Under the pieces are notes generated by a model, which was not told the DNA's origin, ran no database searches, and saw only the letters and a program-made list of their open reading frames with translations. DNA of 37,287 bases from Gemmataceae bacterium (lineage in GTDB: Bacteria > Planctomycetota > Planctomycetia > Gemmatales > Gemmataceae), in the NCBI GenBank assembly GCA_028288765.1, contig JAQGHQ010000559.1:1-37287 (forward strand), written 5' to 3'. This document shows positions 15,279-23,919 of this stretch, one piece after another. The position numbers and the translations under genes are program-made. Numbering within the stretch: position 1 is the first letter of the stretch; each line of letters begins with the position of its first letter.

Positions 15279-16162
15279 GACTCCACGGGATTATCCCGCC
15301 CGTCATCACCCCGATGACCCCGGACCAGGAGCTGGACCTGCCGCGGCTGCGGTCGCACGTCGACCTCATGCTCGCCAAGGGCGTCCACGGCATCTTCGTT
15401 CTCGGGACCACCGGCGAGTTCTATGGGCTCGACGATCGCGAGAAACAGGAGGTCGTCGCGGCGGCCGTCGCCCACTGTCGCGGGCGGTCGCCGGTCTACG
15501 CCGGGACCGGGGCGGAGACCACCCGCGAGGTGGTCCGGCTCACGAAGATGGCCGAGAAGGAAGGGGCCGATGGCGTCTCCGTCATCACCCCGTACTTCAT
15601 CAAGCCGACTCAGGCCGAACTCCTCGACCACTTCCGCCGCGTCGCGGAAAGCACCAGCCTCCCGGTCGTGCTGTACAACAACCCGGCCACCTGCGGCGGG
15701 CTGAGCATCGAGCCCGACACCGTTGCGAAGCTCGCCGAAGTGCCGAACATCATCGGTATCAAGGACTCGTCCGGCGACCTGCAGAACACCATCGAGATCA
15801 TCCGGTCCACGCCCCGGGACAAGTTCTCCGTCCTCAACGGCCGCGACACGCTCATCCTCGCCGCCCTCACATTCGGGGCTCAGGGGGCAATCCCCGCGTC
15901 GTGCAACATCGCCCCGGACCTGTGCGTCGGGATCTACGAGACGTTCGTGAAGGGCGACATCGAGGCGGCGAAAGGGTTGCAATCGCGGCTGCACCCGATC
16001 CGGATGGCCATGACCCTCGGGACCGGAAACGGGGCGATCAAGGAGGCAATGGCGCTGCTCGGCCGTCCCGCCGGCCCGAACCGCTCGCCGATCGCCCCTC
16101 TGAGCGAGGAGAAACGACAAAAGTTGCGGCAGATCCTCGATAAAGCCGGTGTCAAGGAATGA
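15275..16162 (+). CDS. dapA: 4-hydroxy-tetrahydrodipicolinate synthase family aldolase
   Basis: A 295-aa (beta/alpha)8 aldolase. Catalytic residues are readable: the GTTGE motif at 44-48, Tyr107 in ITPYF, Tyr134 in VVLYNNP, and the Schiff-base Lys163 in IGIKDSSGD. Such enzymes condense pyruvate with aspartate semialdehyde for lysine and peptidoglycan precursor synthesis; close relatives split N-acetylneuraminate or keto-sugar acids, so the exact substrate is not certain. A strong GGAGGA lies 8-9 bases before the ATG, and the start overlaps the upstream stop. The gene has a truncated paralogue at 14362. The family call is firm; the dapA name is the usual annotation. Confidence 0.88.
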   Translation: MRLHGIIPPVITPMTPDQELDLPRLRSHVDLMLAKGVHGIFVLGTTGEFYGLDDREKQEVVAAAVAHCRGRSPVYAGTGAETTREVVRLTKMAEKEGADGVSVITPYFIKPTQAELLDHFRRVAESTSLPVVLYNNPATCGGLSIEPDTVAKLAEVPNIIGIKDSSGDLQNTIEIIRSTPRDKFSVLNGRDTLILAALTFGAQGAIPASCNIAPDLCVGIYETFVKGDIEAAKGLQSRLHPIRMAMTLGTGNGAIKEAMALLGRPAGPNRSPIAPLSEEKRQKLRQILDKAGVKE

Positions 16163-16438
16163 GTCCGTCAGATGTCCACTTTAGCGGCAATTTGCCCATG
16201 TTTCTTGCGCACGCATGCCGAATGTAAGCGTCCCAGGCATGGCCATGGAAGGTGGAGAAGCTCGTTGGGCTTGACGGGAGCTGGAAAAGTGTGCAATTTC
16301 GCCGGGCGTGGGCGGGACGGATTTGACGTCCCGCAATAAGTGCCGTAGTTTAGTAATAACCTCTTCAACTAGCCGCCGGCACACCCACCGGATTCCGAGG
16401 GCTTTGCCCTCCCGTTCCATTCGTGCGGTGAGAAACAC
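16163..16438. other. Intergenic, no gene seen; weak promoter before the Zn-finger gene
   Basis: There is no credible coding sequence. At 16323-16328 TTGACG is followed, after 17 bases, by TAGTTT (16346-16351), a possible but weak promoter for the gene at 16439. Composition is slightly more AT-rich than the flanks. No terminator hairpin for dapA stood out. Confidence 0.35.
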
Positions 16439-16762
16439 GTGACCGCTTGTTACTGCCAGTTTTGCGCAGGGAAGCTCGAACCGGCCCAGGAATTCCGCTT
16501 CCTCGTCGAGACCGAAACCCTCGACGACCCCGTTCACCTGAACCGCATCCGCCAGCTGCCGGCAACAACCGGCGGCAGGCCGTTGCGGGTGTGCAAGTCG
16601 TGCCAGAAGACGATGGAACGGCACCCGGTCCAGTTCCGCCGGGCTGTCCTGGAGCGGGAGCACGTCCGCCAGCAGTTTCGCGCCGCCGGCGTGCTCGCGG
16701 CGGTCGGCATCCTGTCCGCGGGCTGGTTCCTGACCCTGCTACTGGGCAGCCAGCGGGCATAG
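16439..16762 (+). CDS. Small Zn-finger-like single-pass membrane protein
   Basis: A 107-aa protein starting at GTG 16439. The N-terminus CYCQFCAGK and a later CKSC (about residue 53) make a CxxC...CxxC pair, probably binding one zinc. Residues about 82-101 (VLAAVGILSAGWFLTLLLG) form a C-terminal membrane helix. It would thus be a tail-anchored cytoplasmic finger. I recognise no named family. There is no close operon partner. The Cys pattern and the well-placed helix make it likely to be real. Confidence 0.65.
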   Translation: MTACYCQFCAGKLEPAQEFRFLVETETLDDPVHLNRIRQLPATTGGRPLRVCKSCQKTMERHPVQFRRAVLEREHVRQQFRAAGVLAAVGILSAGWFLTLLLGSQRA

Positions 16763-16899
16763 TCGAACGAACACACCACTCGTTGCATCGGATGGGGTGG
16801 GGCGGTCCGCTCCCCCCATTCTCTGTTGGGATTGGTGATACCGCGTCCCGTCCCAATCGTGTACGCGATGGCTGATCCGCGCCGGGCTCCGATCCCCTG

Positions 16900-17262
16900 T
16901 CAGGGAGATTCGCCCGGAAGGCGTCGGCCCACTTCGCCCGTCGCGAACAACAGCTCCAGCTCGGACGAGGACCGCTCGAAGGTCTGATGCCCCATCCGGT
17001 TCGGGTCCGCGGGGATCGTGAGGAACTGGCCCGATCTGGTCGAGGTCAGGTCCATGTCCTGGTCGATGAACTGCCCTCAGACGCAGCCGAAGGCGGACAG
17101 ACTGTTCCGGTCGACGGTCGGAATGTCCTGGGCCGGGTCGGTCGGATCTGCCTGGTTGTTGAGGACGTCGCTGACGCCGGGATTATTGGAGAGCCACGGC
17201 GAGCGGATCCCGTCGGCGCAGGCGACCGGGGAGAGCCGGAGCCGGTCCGTCCCCGCCGGCAT
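16900..17262 (-). pseudogene. Relic of animal-type haem peroxidase gene
   Basis: Translated on the minus strand, this gives AGTDRLRLSPVACADGI, NNQADPTDPAQDIPTVDRNS, a stop, then GQFIDQDMDLTSTRSGQFLT and IPADPNRMGHQTFERS. That is the start of the catalytic domain of animal haem peroxidases as found in planctomycetes (consensus VWGQFLDHDLDLT). The stop TGA at 17077-17079 sits where the family has Trp (TGG), and the distal His of DHD is Gln here, so activity would be lost. The frame ends with a second TGA at 16900-16902 and the rest of the domain is missing. This is a clear decayed remnant. The remaining DNA of 16763-17524 shows no other gene. Confidence 0.7.
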
Positions 17263-17524
17263 TCGGCGCGGGGAAGACGTCGGAGAGACTTCCGAGTCAG
17301 GAGTGGGCGAACCGGGCGAACACTGTCATGTCGATCCTTTCCGGACGACATTGTTGTGGACGTGTCGGCGCGCACGAACTCTGGTCGTCAGGACCGATTT
17401 TCCTCGCCCGCCGGCCAGTGAGGACCGTTGACGTGACCCGCGTGGCTCAGCGGCACGCCAGCCCACTGGAGCCGGAGTACGCTTGTGGGTAGCATGAGGC
17501 CGGGCACCATTCCGAGGGCCGACC

Positions 17525-17749
17525 ATGAGCATCGACGCCATCCTGAAGGAAGCCGAGGCGCTGTCCCTGGACGAGCAGGCCGAACTGATCCAGCGGTTGG
17601 AGGAGCGGCTGGCGGCGGCGGGCCGGGTGCCCGAACTCACCGAGGAGATGAAAGCGGAGCTGGACCGGAGGGAGGCGGAGGCTGACGCGAACCCCGGCGG
17701 CGGGTATACCTGGGACGAGGTGGTGGCGTATGTGAGACGGAAGAAATGA
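17525..17749 (+). CDS. Addiction module antitoxin (TIGR02574-like)
   Basis: A 74-aa acidic helical protein: MSIDAILKEAEALSLDEQAE, LIQRLEERLAAAG, and a C-terminal GGGYTWDEVVAYVRRKK. This matches the style of the TIGR02574/PF09720 putative addiction-module component, in which the C-terminal tail wraps the toxin. Its TGA overlaps the toxin ATG (17746-17749), the usual coupling in such pairs. It should neutralise the ParE-like toxin by direct binding and may repress the promoter together with it. Confidence 0.82.
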   Translation: MSIDAILKEAEALSLDEQAELIQRLEERLAAAGRVPELTEEMKAELDRREAEADANPGGGYTWDEVVAYVRRKK

Positions 17750-18186
17750 GCCATTCGCTCATCATCCGCCACAGCGCCCGAGAAGACATCGAAGAGGCCT
17801 ACACCTGGTACGAGGCGCAACGGGCCGGGCGCGGCGACGAGTTCATGAACGAGCTCCGTGACCAGCTGGGAGAGATCCGGCAGGCACCGGACCGATACGG
17901 TCGGGTCCACAGGCAGGTTCGTGCCGCAACATTACCCGGTTCCAAATATGTGGTTTATTTTCGGATCGACCAGGACCAAGTAACTGTTCTCGCGGTCCAA
18001 CACGCCCGGGCGAACCCCCGAACGGGCGGAGGCGTAAGTGACGAGGTTTCGAGGGTCGCGTCGAGTCTTTCAGCCACACTTTGCGCTGGCATCATTGGCA
18101 GCGAAAACTCGATGCCAATGACGAGACGAAACACAGCGGGAGGTCGTGAAGGCCGAGTTGCTCAAGAGGGCTCGGGAGTGAGGTAA
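17746..18186 (+). CDS. ParE/RelE-type toxin with frameshifted C-terminus
   Basis: The first 93 or so residues are a ParE/RelE superfamily toxin: HSLIIRHSAREDIEEAYTWY, RGDEFMNELRDQLGEIRQAP, and VVYFRIDQDQVTVLAVQHAR. Members normally end soon after NPR, often with a W-R-R-R tail. Here the frame runs on for some 50 unrelated residues to 18186. Adding one base at about 18024 would give NPRT-x-RRRK and a stop at 18039-18041, a toxin of about 98 aa. So this is either a recent frameshift, which may have tamed the toxin, or a sequencing error. ParE-type proteins poison gyrase and RelE-type ones cut mRNA; the sequence does not decide between them. Confidence 0.8.
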   Translation: MSHSLIIRHSAREDIEEAYTWYEAQRAGRGDEFMNELRDQLGEIRQAPDRYGRVHRQVRAATLPGSKYVVYFRIDQDQVTVLAVQHARANPRTGGGVSDEVSRVASSLSATLCAGIIGSENSMPMTRRNTAGGREGRVAQEGSGVR

Positions 18187-18210
18187 TCCCGACGGGGTGA
18201 GGAGAACACA

Positions 18211-18242
18211 CGAAGCCCCCCCGGTTCCCCGGGGGGGCTTCG
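18211..18242. terminator. Strong terminator-like hairpin between convergent genes
   Basis: A perfect 14-bp stem (18211-18224 with 18229-18242) around the loop TTCC lies between the toxin gene and the sigma gene that converge on it. It is followed by only a short T-containing sequence (TTG), so it is a strong hairpin without a long U-tract. It can serve both directions. Confidence 0.7.
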
Positions 18243-18270
18243 TTGTCGGTCACAGGCTCCGGCCGCCGGG

Positions 18271-19971
18271 TTACGGCGCCTCGACGTTTTCCTTGGCGGC
18301 CCACTCGCGCAGCTGCTTCATCCCACGGACGTTGATCTGCCGGACCCGCTCCTTCGTGATCCCGAAGTGCTGGCCGATCTGCTCCAGGGTCATCTCCTGG
18401 CTGCCGTCGAGCCCGGTCCGCATCCGGATCACTTCCCGGGTCCGCGGGTCGAGGTGGTCGAGCAACCGGCTCACCCGGGCCCGGGCCGCGTCCGCCATGG
18501 CCAGCACCTCCTGCTCGTCCGTCCGCACGTCGGCCCGGGCCTCGAACAGGTCGTCGTGCCCGGTCATGTACCGCTGCTTGTGGGTCTTCTCGTCCGGGAT
18601 GCTCCGGGCGAAGTTCTTCATGATCGACCAGGTGGCGTAGGTGCTGAACTTGAAGCCCCGGGCGTAGTCGAACTTCTCCACCGCCCGCATCAGGGACAGG
18701 TTCCCGTCGCTCACCAGGTCGTCGATGCTTTCCCCGAGGGCCAGCCGCTGCTTGGCCTGGGCGTACACCAGCCGCTGGTTGCAGTTGATCAGCACGTCCC
18801 GGACGGCCTTGATCTCCTCCCGCAGCTCCTCGACCTCCTGGAGCTCGGTCACCCTCGCCCGGGCCGGGTCGATCCCCTGCTTCAGCTTGTGCAGCCGGTG
18901 CTTCAGGTAGTTCATTTTCCGGAACATGTGTTGTTCCTGGTCCTTCGTCAAGAGCGGCCACTCGTACAGGTGGGCCATCTGCGGCGGGACGTCTTTCGGC
19001 GGCTGCATGACCCGCCGCTTCGCCTCGAACTCGGCCTTCCCCGGCATCTCGGTGAGCATGCCCGCGGTCTTCGCGGCGTCGTCGAAATCAGGGTTATATA
19101 TGTAATCTACTGTTTGCTTGATCAGTTCCTTGGCCCGGACTTCGTTGACGACCCGGTACATCGAAGACCGGGTCCGGCCGAACCGGGTGGCGAGGGTGTT
19201 CACGGTATCACCTGTGGGCTTGGCGTTCTTTTTGTCGAGATCCATCTTTCGTTTTGCGTTGTATATCTGTTCCTTGGTCGTGGCGGAGAGCGGGCCGCCG
19301 GCGGTCGGGAACAGGGCATGATCGGGGTGCGCCCGGTCGAAATTTTTGATCGTATAGCGAACGGCTTCCGGGGACCGCCCGAGCCGGGCGGCGATCCGTT
19401 TACTCACGTCCGTGAGCGTCGCCCCGGAGTTTCGCATCTCCCGTGCCGTCTTGAGAATATCGTCTTTTTCTCCGTCGGTCAGGTGCGAGAACCGCGCCCC
19501 CTTCTCGACCAGTTCCCCATGATCGGCGATGAACTTCTCAACCACACTCCGGGGAAACCCGAGCTGGCTGCGGCCGTTCACCTTGACCCGCCGGGCGGCC
19601 AGGCCGCGGACCCGCCACCGGGAGATCGTCTTCGTCGACACGCGGAACTGCCTACTCACCTGCCCCAGGGTCAGTACCGGCTCGACGGCCTGTTCGATCG
19701 GGACGGCCGGGACCGAGCGCTCGACCCGGCGGATGAACAGCGTCAGGTCGTGCCGGAGGTCGTCGCCCGGGATGAGCAAATCCGGGTGCGCGGCGGACCG
19801 GTACTCGGTGACCCGGAAGCAGACGTACTGGTACGGGTACGGCTTCCCGGACTCGATTTCCCCGAGCAGCTTTTCCGCCCGGGCGACCTGTTCCTGGCGG
19901 CGGGCCGGCGGGGCGTACCGGGTCTGCTGCTCGGTCAGTTCCTTCAGGGCTTGGCAGTTAAACACGCTCAC
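18271..19971 (-). CDS. Sigma-70 family factor with multiple N-terminal HTH segments
   Basis: A 566-aa protein starting at GTG 19971, chosen because GGGAGGA lies 7 bases upstream. From the N-terminus: a MerR/excisionase-like HTH (LTLGQVSRQFRVSTKTISRW), a second HTH (TDVSKRIAARLGRSPEAVRY), a third (TVNTLATRFGRTRSSMYRVV), then the sigma core. Region 2 is NLSLMRAVEKFDYARGFKFS followed by TYATWSIMKNFARSI. Region 4 is MTLEQIGQHFGITKERVRQI. The span between regions 2 and 4 is short, so region 3 is reduced. It should direct RNA polymerase to promoters, with the extra HTHs perhaps adding DNA contacts. It is far longer than ECF factors and lacks the usual RpoD region 1.1. It is a planctomycete speciality by my recollection. 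Confidence 0.85.
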   Translation of the reverse strand: MSVFNCQALKELTEQQTRYAPPARRQEQVARAEKLLGEIESGKPYPYQYVCFRVTEYRSAAHPDLLIPGDDLRHDLTLFIRRVERSVPAVPIEQAVEPVLTLGQVSRQFRVSTKTISRWRVRGLAARRVKVNGRSQLGFPRSVVEKFIADHGELVEKGARFSHLTDGEKDDILKTAREMRNSGATLTDVSKRIAARLGRSPEAVRYTIKNFDRAHPDHALFPTAGGPLSATTKEQIYNAKRKMDLDKKNAKPTGDTVNTLATRFGRTRSSMYRVVNEVRAKELIKQTVDYIYNPDFDDAAKTAGMLTEMPGKAEFEAKRRVMQPPKDVPPQMAHLYEWPLLTKDQEQHMFRKMNYLKHRLHKLKQGIDPARARVTELQEVEELREEIKAVRDVLINCNQRLVYAQAKQRLALGESIDDLVSDGNLSLMRAVEKFDYARGFKFSTYATWSIMKNFARSIPDEKTHKQRYMTGHDDLFEARADVRTDEQEVLAMADAARARVSRLLDHLDPRTREVIRMRTGLDGSQEMTLEQIGQHFGITKERVRQINVRGMKQLREWAAKENVEAP

Positions 19972-20761
19972 CGATCGTCCTCCCGACCGCACCCGTTGCC
20001 GCGCAACAGGCCCTTACCCGGTTAGGCTCCAGAGGCCCTGACCCGGCATCAGGTTTTTCGCACCATTCGGCGGCGGGTTTCCTCCACCCGGAGATACCGC
20101 CGTGTCCGACCCATCTTTCCGGGACCGCCCGGCGGGGAGAGGTGCGCCAACTCGGACTTGCACCAACTACCCGTGTTAGATACACCCGACCGCGTTGCGG
20201 TTCGGGCCCTTTGTTCGCCGCCCCAACTGATGGGACGCTCGTCGGGGAAGTTCTCTCGTATCTATTCGCCCGTTCAGTGGAAAGCTTCACAACAACCGGT
20301 TGCGGAGCGGGCGATTCAGGCGGATCAAGGTGTCATCGTGAATGCGATAGGTATTACCGCAATCGCCTTGCCAATCTTGGTTCGTCTTGCGTCCAACTTT
20401 CCCGGAAATCGACTCTACTCTTTAACCGACCACGAGTTGCATCCCACTAGCAAGACTTTTTTTTCCCCACTCCTTGCACTCGATTTCCAGTCTCCGACGC
20501 GATGATGGTCACATTTACAGTGGTTGAGTGTTGCATTTTTGCAAACCGCGATGGTACATATCTTTCCCATCTTCCGACACGCCGCAGTCCGTGTCTCCGA
20601 TCCATCCCGCATACCTTGCACTTGTCAGACAGTTAACGGTGCCCGGGCGGCCCTTTGCGCCGGAAGAGGATCCTCGCGACAGTACAATGACACGTTAAGT
20701 TTGGTCCCGGCGGAAACGCTCATACCGGGCGCAACTGCTTTCCCATTCACCCCTTTTTAAC
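19972..20761. other. Long intergenic region without recognised gene
   Basis: About 790 bp between divergent genes. The second half is less GC-rich than its surroundings. All frames are short and lack family features or good ribosome binding sites. I looked for a tRNA, a riboswitch-like set of stems and a CRISPR-like array and saw none. Promoters for both neighbours should lie here, but no convincing -35/-10 pair with correct spacing was found. Confidence 0.4.
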
Positions 20762-22126
20762 ATGCCACACGTTCCATCTGCCTGCCGGCCCGGGATTCTC
20801 TTTCTCGTCGTTACCGTGGTGACAAGCCTGCCCGGCAGAGCGGGCGCGCAGGAGAGAGTGACACTTGCCGAAGGATTCAAGGCCGGGCATGCTTACAAGG
20901 TCGACGTCCAGACCCGGATGACCGGCAAACTGGCTCTTCCAACGGAGAAGGGGAAGCCCCCCCAGATCGTGCCGATTTCCGGCATGGGCCGCTGCACCTA
21001 CGACGAACGAATTCTCGATCCGGATGAGCTGACAAACCAAAAAGTCGTCCGGGCGTACCGTGAGGTCGAGTTCAAGCGGGTGAACGGGTCCGTCGTCCAG
21101 GAGGCCGGCGTCCGCCCATCGGTTCGACGGATGGTCGTGATCCGGTCCAGCGACCGCCGGGCCCCGTTTTCCCCGGACGGCCCCCTCACCTGGGGCGAGA
21201 TCGATGTCGTCCGGGTCAACGAGTTCGTCCCGACCCTGGTCCCCGGGTTGCTCCCGGACGCCGCGGTCAAGCCGGGCCAGACGTGGAAGGCAACCGCCGC
21301 CGCCGTCACCGAGTTAACCGACATGGAGAAGATCGAGGAGGGTGGGCTCACGGTCGAGTTCGTCGGGCCGGCCACGGTCGACGGGAAGCAGGTGGCTCGG
21401 CTCCGGATCTCGGGCACCGTTCGCGGGGTGAACGCGGACGGGCCGAACCGCCAGAAACTCGACGGGACGGCGTACTTCAATCTCGACTCGGGACTCCTCA
21501 CGTACCTGTCGATCCGCGGGTCGCACGAGTTGCTCGACGGCACGAGCGGGCAGACGGTGGGGGTGATCGAAGGTCAGTTCATCATGACCCGGTCCCCACT
21601 CCCCCAGCTCCCCGCGGACCTGTCCGACGCATCGCTCCGCGGGCTCGGCCTGAAACCGGACGTGGAGAATACGCTCCTTCTGTACGACGATCCGGGACTC
21701 GGGGTTCGGTTCCTGTACCCGCGGGGCTGGCGGGTCGGGGCCGTCCAGGGGAAACAGGTCACGCTCGATCATGCCCGGCTCGGCGGCGGCATACTGATCA
21801 CCTTGGAGCCCGCCGCGAAAGTCCCGTCCGCCGACGACTACCTGCGCGAGGTCTCGGCATTCCTGCAAAAGGAAAAGGCTCAGGTGACGGTCGTGACGAA
21901 GCCGGTCCAGGTGCGGGCCGACCCGTTCCAGCTCGACCGGTTCACGCTCGACGCGGTGTTCGAGAAGGAGACGGCCCGGATCGAGTACGCGGTCCTGAAG
22001 CAGGCCGGCGGCGGGGCGATGGTCGCCGCCCGGCTCCCGGCCGCGACGGCGGCGGAGCTGCGGGCGGACGTCGAGCGGGTGGTGCGAAGCATGGCCGTGA
22101 CGAAGCGGATCGAGGAGAAGAAGTAG
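20762..22126 (+). CDS. Secreted hypothetical protein
   Basis: A 454-aa protein with a signal peptide (PGILFLVVTVVTSLPGRAGA, cleavage likely after AGA-QE). The mature part is beta-rich: a first domain to about residue 280 holding a repeated pattern of target and rescaled values (PLTWGEIDVVRVNEFVPTLV, VKPGQTWKATAAAVTEL), and a second from about 300 (LLLYDDPGLGVRFLYPRGWR) that resembles PsbP/DUF1795-like lipid-type folds, with the pattern of a domain followed by a significance-like tail (ADVERVVRSMAVTKRIEEKK). I do not assign a function. It is likely periplasmic. A T-rich inverted repeat follows 5 bases after the stop. Confidence 0.75.
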   Translation: MPHVPSACRPGILFLVVTVVTSLPGRAGAQERVTLAEGFKAGHAYKVDVQTRMTGKLALPTEKGKPPQIVPISGMGRCTYDERILDPDELTNQKVVRAYREVEFKRVNGSVVQEAGVRPSVRRMVVIRSSDRRAPFSPDGPLTWGEIDVVRVNEFVPTLVPGLLPDAAVKPGQTWKATAAAVTELTDMEKIEEGGLTVEFVGPATVDGKQVARLRISGTVRGVNADGPNRQKLDGTAYFNLDSGLLTYLSIRGSHELLDGTSGQTVGVIEGQFIMTRSPLPQLPADLSDASLRGLGLKPDVENTLLLYDDPGLGVRFLYPRGWRVGAVQGKQVTLDHARLGGGILITLEPAAKVPSADDYLREVSAFLQKEKAQVTVVTKPVQVRADPFQLDRFTLDAVFEKETARIEYAVLKQAGGGAMVAARLPAATAAELRADVERVVRSMAVTKRIEEKK

Positions 22127-22130
22127 ATCG

Positions 22131-22240
22131 GAGAATGGCCGCAAAGAAGCACAAAAAGCACAAAAAGGAAAACCCGAAACGCTCCATTCTGATTTTGCCC
22201 TGAGTGGTTTTCTTTTTTGTGCTTCTTTGCGGCCATTCTC
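22131..22240. repeat. Inverted dispersed repeat (GCAAAGAAGCACAAAAAG type)
   Basis: The left arm begins GAGAATGGCCGCAAAGAAGC (22131-22150) and is mirrored by 22207-22240; about 27 bp pair perfectly and further A/T bases pair loosely. It starts five bases after the stop of the secreted-protein gene. The right arm contains TTTTCTTTTTTG, so it may also end transcription. The sequence style is that of a repeat copied around planctomycete genomes. Confidence 0.65.
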
Positions 22241-22393
22241 TCTTCATTCCTGTGTGGCTACTCTCTCTTCTTCATTCATCGCGGCCATTCTGATTTTCAC
22301 CCCCTCGAGTTGGCCTGTTATTTTCACCCCTCCGGCCTATAGTCCTCGTGGTGTGAAGCGGGGCAATTTGCGGATCGCGGGTGAGGGTGTGCC

Positions 22394-23899
22394 GTGGCCG
22401 GGTTGCGGGTACTGGTGGCGGCGTCGGAGGTGGCCGGGTTCGCCAAGACCGGCGGGCTGGCGGACGTGGCCGGGGCGCTCCCCCGGGCACTCGCCCGCCG
22501 CGGCCACCAGGTCGCGGTGGTAATGCCCTATTACAACTCCGTCCGCCGGGCCGGGGTGCCGGTCGAAAAGACCGGGGTCGTACTGCCTGTCCCGCTCGGC
22601 GACCGGGTCCTCGCGTGCCGGCTGCTCCGCTCCCGCCTTCCTCACTCGGATGTGCCGATCTATTTCGTCGAGCACCCGCCGTTCTTCGAGCGGGACGACT
22701 CGGCCGCCGGCCGCGGGCTGTACCAGCAGGCCATGCACGGCGGGTACAAGGCCGATTTCCCCGACAACGCCGAACGGTTCGCGTTTTTCAGCCGGGCGGT
22801 GCTGGAAACCATCCCGCATCTGGGGTTCACCCCGAACGTGATCCACGCGAACGACTGGCAGACCGGGTTCGTCCCGGTGTATCTCAACGAGGTGTACCGG
22901 GCGCGGCCCGGGTACGCGCGGACGCGGTCGGTCTTCACCATCCACAACATCGCCTACCAGGGGCAGTTCGGGCGCGACGTGTTGAAGGTGGCCGGGCTGC
23001 CCGGCTGGCTGTTCAACCCCGCGCAGCTGGAGTTCCACGGCCGGCTGAACGTCCTGAAGGCCGGGATCGTGTTCGCCGACGCCGTGAACACCGTCAGCCC
23101 GACCTACGCCCGGGAGATCCGGACGCCCGAGTTCGGGTGCGGGCTGGAGGGGCTGTTGACCGGGATCGGCGACAAGCTGACCGGGATCGTGAACGGGGTA
23201 GATTACGGCGAGTGGGACCCGGCCGTCGACCCGTACATCGCGGCCAAATACACCCCCGAAACGGTGGTCGAAAACAAGGCCCTGTGCAAGGCCGACCTCC
23301 AGCGGCAGTACAAGCTGCCCGAAGACCCGACGGCCCCGGTCCTGGGGATGGTGGCCCGGCTGGTGAGCCAGAAGGGGATCGACCTGGTCCTGAGCGCGGC
23401 CCCGGGGTTCCTCGACCTCGGGTGCCAGATGGTCTTCCTCGGCGACGGCGACCCGGAGTTCCACGAACAGCTGAAGACGTTCCGGGACCGCCACCCGGAC
23501 CGAATCGGCCTGCACCTCGGGTTCAGCGAGGCCCTGGCGCACAAGATCGAGGCGGGGTCGGACCTGTTCCTGATGCCGAGCCGGTACGAGCCGTGCGGGC
23601 TGAACCAGATCTACAGCCTGCGGTACGGCACCCCCCCGGTGGTCCGGGCGACGGGCGGGCTGAAGGACACGGTGGTGAACGCGACCGAGGAGAGCCTCGC
23701 CGCCGGAACGGCGACCGGGTTCGCGTTCACCGACTACACGGCGAGCGCGTTGTACGAAACGGTCCGGTGGGCGCTGCACCTGCACCACGACCGGCCGGCG
23801 GACTTCCTCCGGGTGGTCCGCACGGCGATGGCCCAGGACTGGAGCTGGGACCGCAGCGCGGCCGAGTACGAAGCGCTGTACCGGAAGGTGATCGGGTAG
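22394..23899 (+). CDS. glgA: Glycogen synthase (ADP-glucose type)
   Basis: A 501-aa GT5-family enzyme that adds glucose from ADP-glucose to the growing alpha-1,4-glucan. The substrate-binding KTGGLADV motif is at residues 18-25. Further motifs are VIHANDWQTGFVPVYLNEVY in the N-domain, VARLVSQKGIDLVLSAAPGF in the C-domain, and the catalytic end MPSRYEPCGLNQIYSLRYGT. Length is close to E. coli GlgA (477 aa). The start is GTG 22394. No other glg gene is in the window. A long frame on the same strand in another phase (22381-23904) is a shadow. Confidence 0.95.
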   Translation: MAGLRVLVAASEVAGFAKTGGLADVAGALPRALARRGHQVAVVMPYYNSVRRAGVPVEKTGVVLPVPLGDRVLACRLLRSRLPHSDVPIYFVEHPPFFERDDSAAGRGLYQQAMHGGYKADFPDNAERFAFFSRAVLETIPHLGFTPNVIHANDWQTGFVPVYLNEVYRARPGYARTRSVFTIHNIAYQGQFGRDVLKVAGLPGWLFNPAQLEFHGRLNVLKAGIVFADAVNTVSPTYAREIRTPEFGCGLEGLLTGIGDKLTGIVNGVDYGEWDPAVDPYIAAKYTPETVVENKALCKADLQRQYKLPEDPTAPVLGMVARLVSQKGIDLVLSAAPGFLDLGCQMVFLGDGDPEFHEQLKTFRDRHPDRIGLHLGFSEALAHKIEAGSDLFLMPSRYEPCGLNQIYSLRYGTPPVVRATGGLKDTVVNATEESLAAGTATGFAFTDYTASALYETVRWALHLHHDRPADFLRVVRTAMAQDWSWDRSAAEYEALYRKVIG

Positions 23900-23919
23900 G
23901 CTGACCCACGGAGGGGTGC

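Noticed and set aside
16168..16368. 66-codon minus-strand frame after dapA
   Set aside because: No ribosome binding site, no domain features and convergent with dapA; likely chance.
20100..20260. tRNA-like or riboswitch-like folding in the region before the secreted-protein gene
   Set aside because: No acceptor stem/T-loop pair with the required spacing and no conserved core could be found by eye.
22381..23904. Second long plus-strand frame over glgA
   Set aside because: Shifted frame of glgA with an Arg/Gly/Pro-rich peptide and no motif.
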